Source of the DNA: CBDATA01 sp965202845
GTDB taxonomy: Bacteria > Acidobacteriota > Vicinamibacteria > Marinacidobacterales > Marinacidobacteraceae
Assembly (NCBI GenBank): GCA_965202845.1
Contig: OZ241856.1
Location: forward strand, 1-64,000
DNA length: 64,000 nt
Reading direction: 5' to 3'
The notes beneath the pieces are model-generated. The model did not search any database, was not told where the DNA came from, and worked only from the letters and a program-made list of their open reading frames with translations. Each line of letters opens with the position of its first letter. Position 1 is the first letter of the stretch. Positions 62,456-64,000 of this stretch are shown here, piece after piece. The position numbers and the translations under genes are program-made.

Positions 62456-63451
62456 ATGACGCCTGTTTCCCCGGTTGGCCTGCTCGCGGAGATCGAGGCC
62501 GAGCTCGCGGACGATCTCGCCGAGGTGGACCGCATCCTGGCGAGCCAGGTGGACAGCAGGCTCAAGCTCGTGGAGCTGGCCAGCCAGTATCTCTATCAGA
62601 GCGGCGGCAAGCGCATCCGCCCGATGATCGTGCTGCTCGCCGCCCGCGCCGCCGGCGCGGAGGACGGAGCCGGCGCCGCCCGCTTCGGGGCGGTGGTCGA
62701 GATCATCCACACCGCCACCCTGGTGCACGACGACATCGTGGACCAGGCGGACACCCGCCGGGGACTCGAGTCGCTGAACCACATGCTCGGCAACGACCTC
62801 ACGGTGCTGATCGGCGACTACCTCTACATCCGGTCGATGTCGATGGCGGCGTCCGCCGGGAACCTCCGCATCGTCGAGATGATCTGCGACCTGACCCAGC
62901 GGATGATCGAGGGGATGCTGCTCGAGATGATGCGGGGCGGAACCATCGGACTCACCCGCGAGGAGCACCTGAACATCCTCAAGCTCAAGACCGCGTACCT
63001 CTTCCACGGTTGCGGGCGGCTGGGCGCCATGCTCTGCGATGCGGATGCTTCGGTCGAGGAGGCGCTGGGCGCCTACGGGATGAACCTGGGGATGGCGTTC
63101 CAGGTCGCCGACGACCTCTTCGACTTCACCGCCAGCGCCGAGAAGGTGGGGAAGCCGGTGCTCTCCGACCTGAAGGAGGGGCATCTCACCCTTCCGGTGC
63201 TGCATGCATTGGAGCAGGAGCCGGAATCGGCGGAGATCGTCGGGGAGGTGCTCGGCAGCGGCGCGCTGGAGGACGACGCGAGACGCCGCATCCTCGATCT
63301 GGTGGAGCGGCGCGACGGCCTGGGCGAGGCGCGCCGGGTGGCGGGGGAGTACGCGCGAGCCGCCCGGGAGGCGCTCGGACCGGTCGCCCCCTCGCGGTTC
63401 AAGGACGCGCTCGCCGCGCTCGCCGACTTCGTGATCGCCCGCGACCGCTGA
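62456..63451 (+). CDS. Polyprenyl diphosphate synthase (octaprenyl type)
   Basis: 331 residues. The chosen ATG is at 62456; TTG at 62447 is the alternative. First Asp-rich motif LVHDDIVDQAD, second QVADDLFDFT, plus SGGKRIRPM and GDYLYIRSM. This is a trans-isoprenyl diphosphate synthase; the small residues before the first motif (IHTATL) favour a long-chain product, as in IspB, used for quinone side chains. Probably co-transcribed with tatD and the DUF309 gene. It acts at the cytosolic membrane face. Confidence 0.92.
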   Translation: MTPVSPVGLLAEIEAELADDLAEVDRILASQVDSRLKLVELASQYLYQSGGKRIRPMIVLLAARAAGAEDGAGAARFGAVVEIIHTATLVHDDIVDQADTRRGLESLNHMLGNDLTVLIGDYLYIRSMSMAASAGNLRIVEMICDLTQRMIEGMLLEMMRGGTIGLTREEHLNILKLKTAYLFHGCGRLGAMLCDADASVEEALGAYGMNLGMAFQVADDLFDFTASAEKVGKPVLSDLKEGHLTLPVLHALEQEPESAEIVGEVLGSGALEDDARRRILDLVERRDGLGEARRVAGEYARAAREALGPVAPSRFKDALAALADFVIARDR

Positions 63452-63834
63452 GCTTCCCCCTTCCCGCCTACCGGCACCGCCCCGGCGAGACGCCGCACCC
63501 GGAGCGCGCCCCGGACGGCCACCGCTTCCTCGACCGGCTGCCCCTCCCGGCGCCCCCGGTCCCGCTGGAGCGCCTCCCGGCGGACCCGCTCTTCCGCTAC
63601 GGGGAGGAGCTGTTCCGCGCCGGGTACTTCTGGGAGGCGCACGCGGTCTGGGAAGAGCTCTGGCGCTCCGGCCCCGAACGCGACGCCCTGCGGAGCTTCA
63701 TCCAGCTCGCCGCCGCTCGCCTGAAGCGCGCCGCCGGCAATCGGGAGGGCGAGGCGAAGCTGCTGGCGAAGGCGGGGCGCAAGCCGCTTCCGGAGCCGCT
63801 TCGCTCCCGGTTCCGGGCGCTGGCGTCCGGATGA
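63448..63834 (+). CDS. DUF309 domain protein
   Basis: About 128 residues. The conserved core is LFRAGYFWEAHAVWEELWRS and SFIQLAAARLKRAAGN, the signature of DUF309, a small helical domain of unknown function. No ATG/GTG/TTG occurs in frame before the core; the first near-cognate start is CTG at 63448, which overlaps the upstream stop as CTGA. The N-terminal ~50 residues are Pro-rich. With the ApaH gene this is the second case in the window of a likely CTG start or stop-restart coupling. Confidence 0.8.
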   Translation: MSFPLPAYRHRPGETPHPERAPDGHRFLDRLPLPAPPVPLERLPADPLFRYGEELFRAGYFWEAHAVWEELWRSGPERDALRSFIQLAAARLKRAAGNREGEAKLLAKAGRKPLPEPLRSRFRALASG

Positions 63835-63839
63835 GCCGG

Positions 63840-64000
63840 TCAGAACGCCTTCAGCCAGGTCAGCTTCGCCACCGCCGTCCGGCGGGTCCAGGGATCGATG
63901 CGCGGGTCCATACCCGGGTCGCCGTCGGTGATGTAGCCGGTGTCGAGGACGAGGAACAGATCGCTCCCCGGGGTGTGAATCCAGTTCACCCGGATGTTCG
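63840..64000 (-). CDS. C-terminal end of a DUF5916-like outer-membrane/carbohydrate-binding protein (5' part outside window)
   Basis: 53 residues are visible: the segment NIRVNWIHTPGSDLFLVLD followed by ...AVAKLTWLKAF and TGA at 63840-63842. The W-x-x-x-PGSDLFLV motif and terminal VKLTWL pattern are typical of the C-terminus of DUF5916 proteins, usually ending in a beta-barrel. It is convergent with the DUF309 gene, 5 nt apart. Too short for a firm call. Confidence 0.55.
   Translation of the reverse strand, partial: NIRVNWIHTPGSDLFLVLDTGYITDGDPGMDPRIDPWTRRTAVAKLTWLKAF

Overview
The window is a high-GC bacterial chromosome segment, consistent with a Gram-negative environmental or host-associated lineage. 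Exported beta-propeller proteins, a DUF481 outer-membrane protein, a giant surface protein ending in an outer-membrane barrel, abundant exported hydrolases, Uma2, SelB and Lar genes fit uncultured marine or sponge-type lineages such as Gemmatimonadota or Acidobacteriota. That placement is a guess from gene content; no rRNA or other phylogenetic marker was read here. No tRNA, rRNA or CRISPR array was recognised.

Layout. 1-6.6 kb: a minus-strand operon of three tandem paralogues (Ig-like domains plus LVIVD propeller) and one YncE-like propeller. 6.7-10.8 kb: minus-strand operon of DUF481 protein, S51-like protein, a Fes-like esterase fold lacking its nucleophile, and a PatB-type C-S lyase. 10.8-13.2 kb: penicillin acylase family enzyme. 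13.2-16.0 kb: minus-strand module of a sigma factor, a coiled-coil membrane protein with dyads upstream, and a methyltransferase fused to an HNH nuclease. 16-19.4 kb: LarA-family racemase divergent from FAA hydrolase plus MFS exporter. 19.4-25.2 kb: a lower-GC accessory island with an AAA ATPase, a frameshifted methyltransferase (G9 tract), a probable restriction endonuclease, and a 146-bp tandem repeat array interrupted by an IS1634-family element with a 315-bp target duplication.

25.2-32.2 kb: a coherent proline/hydroxyproline catabolic cluster (two ornithine-cyclodeaminase-family reductases, DapA-family enzyme, proline dehydrogenase, NSS transporter, both subunits of an AcnX-type cis-3-hydroxyproline dehydratase). 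32.2-33.0 kb: FitAB-type toxin-antitoxin. 33-38 kb: AI-2E family permease, AhcY, DUF368 flippase, FetAB exporter. 38-40.7 kb: exported amidohydrolase and Uma2 protein. 40.9-54.0 kb: one 4,371-residue surface protein with 15 repeat pairs and a C-terminal barrel, preceded by a C13 run. 54-64 kb: housekeeping genes (ApaH, cyanophycinase-like S51 peptidase, SelB, serine hydrolase, RadC, Fur, LarC, TatD, polyprenyl synthase, DUF309) and the tail of a DUF5916-like gene.

Two themes cut across the window. First, homopolymer C/G runs sit in or before a methyltransferase and a giant surface-protein gene, as in contingency loci. Second, many genes have a TANNNT-like hexamer ending 6-8 nt before the start codon and no Shine-Dalgarno, suggesting frequent leaderless transcripts, while others (LVIVD operon, sigma and coiled-coil genes) have clear Shine-Dalgarno sites. 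Tandem duplications built from gene ends occur at two places (3' end of an ornithine cyclodeaminase gene; 5' end of selB).
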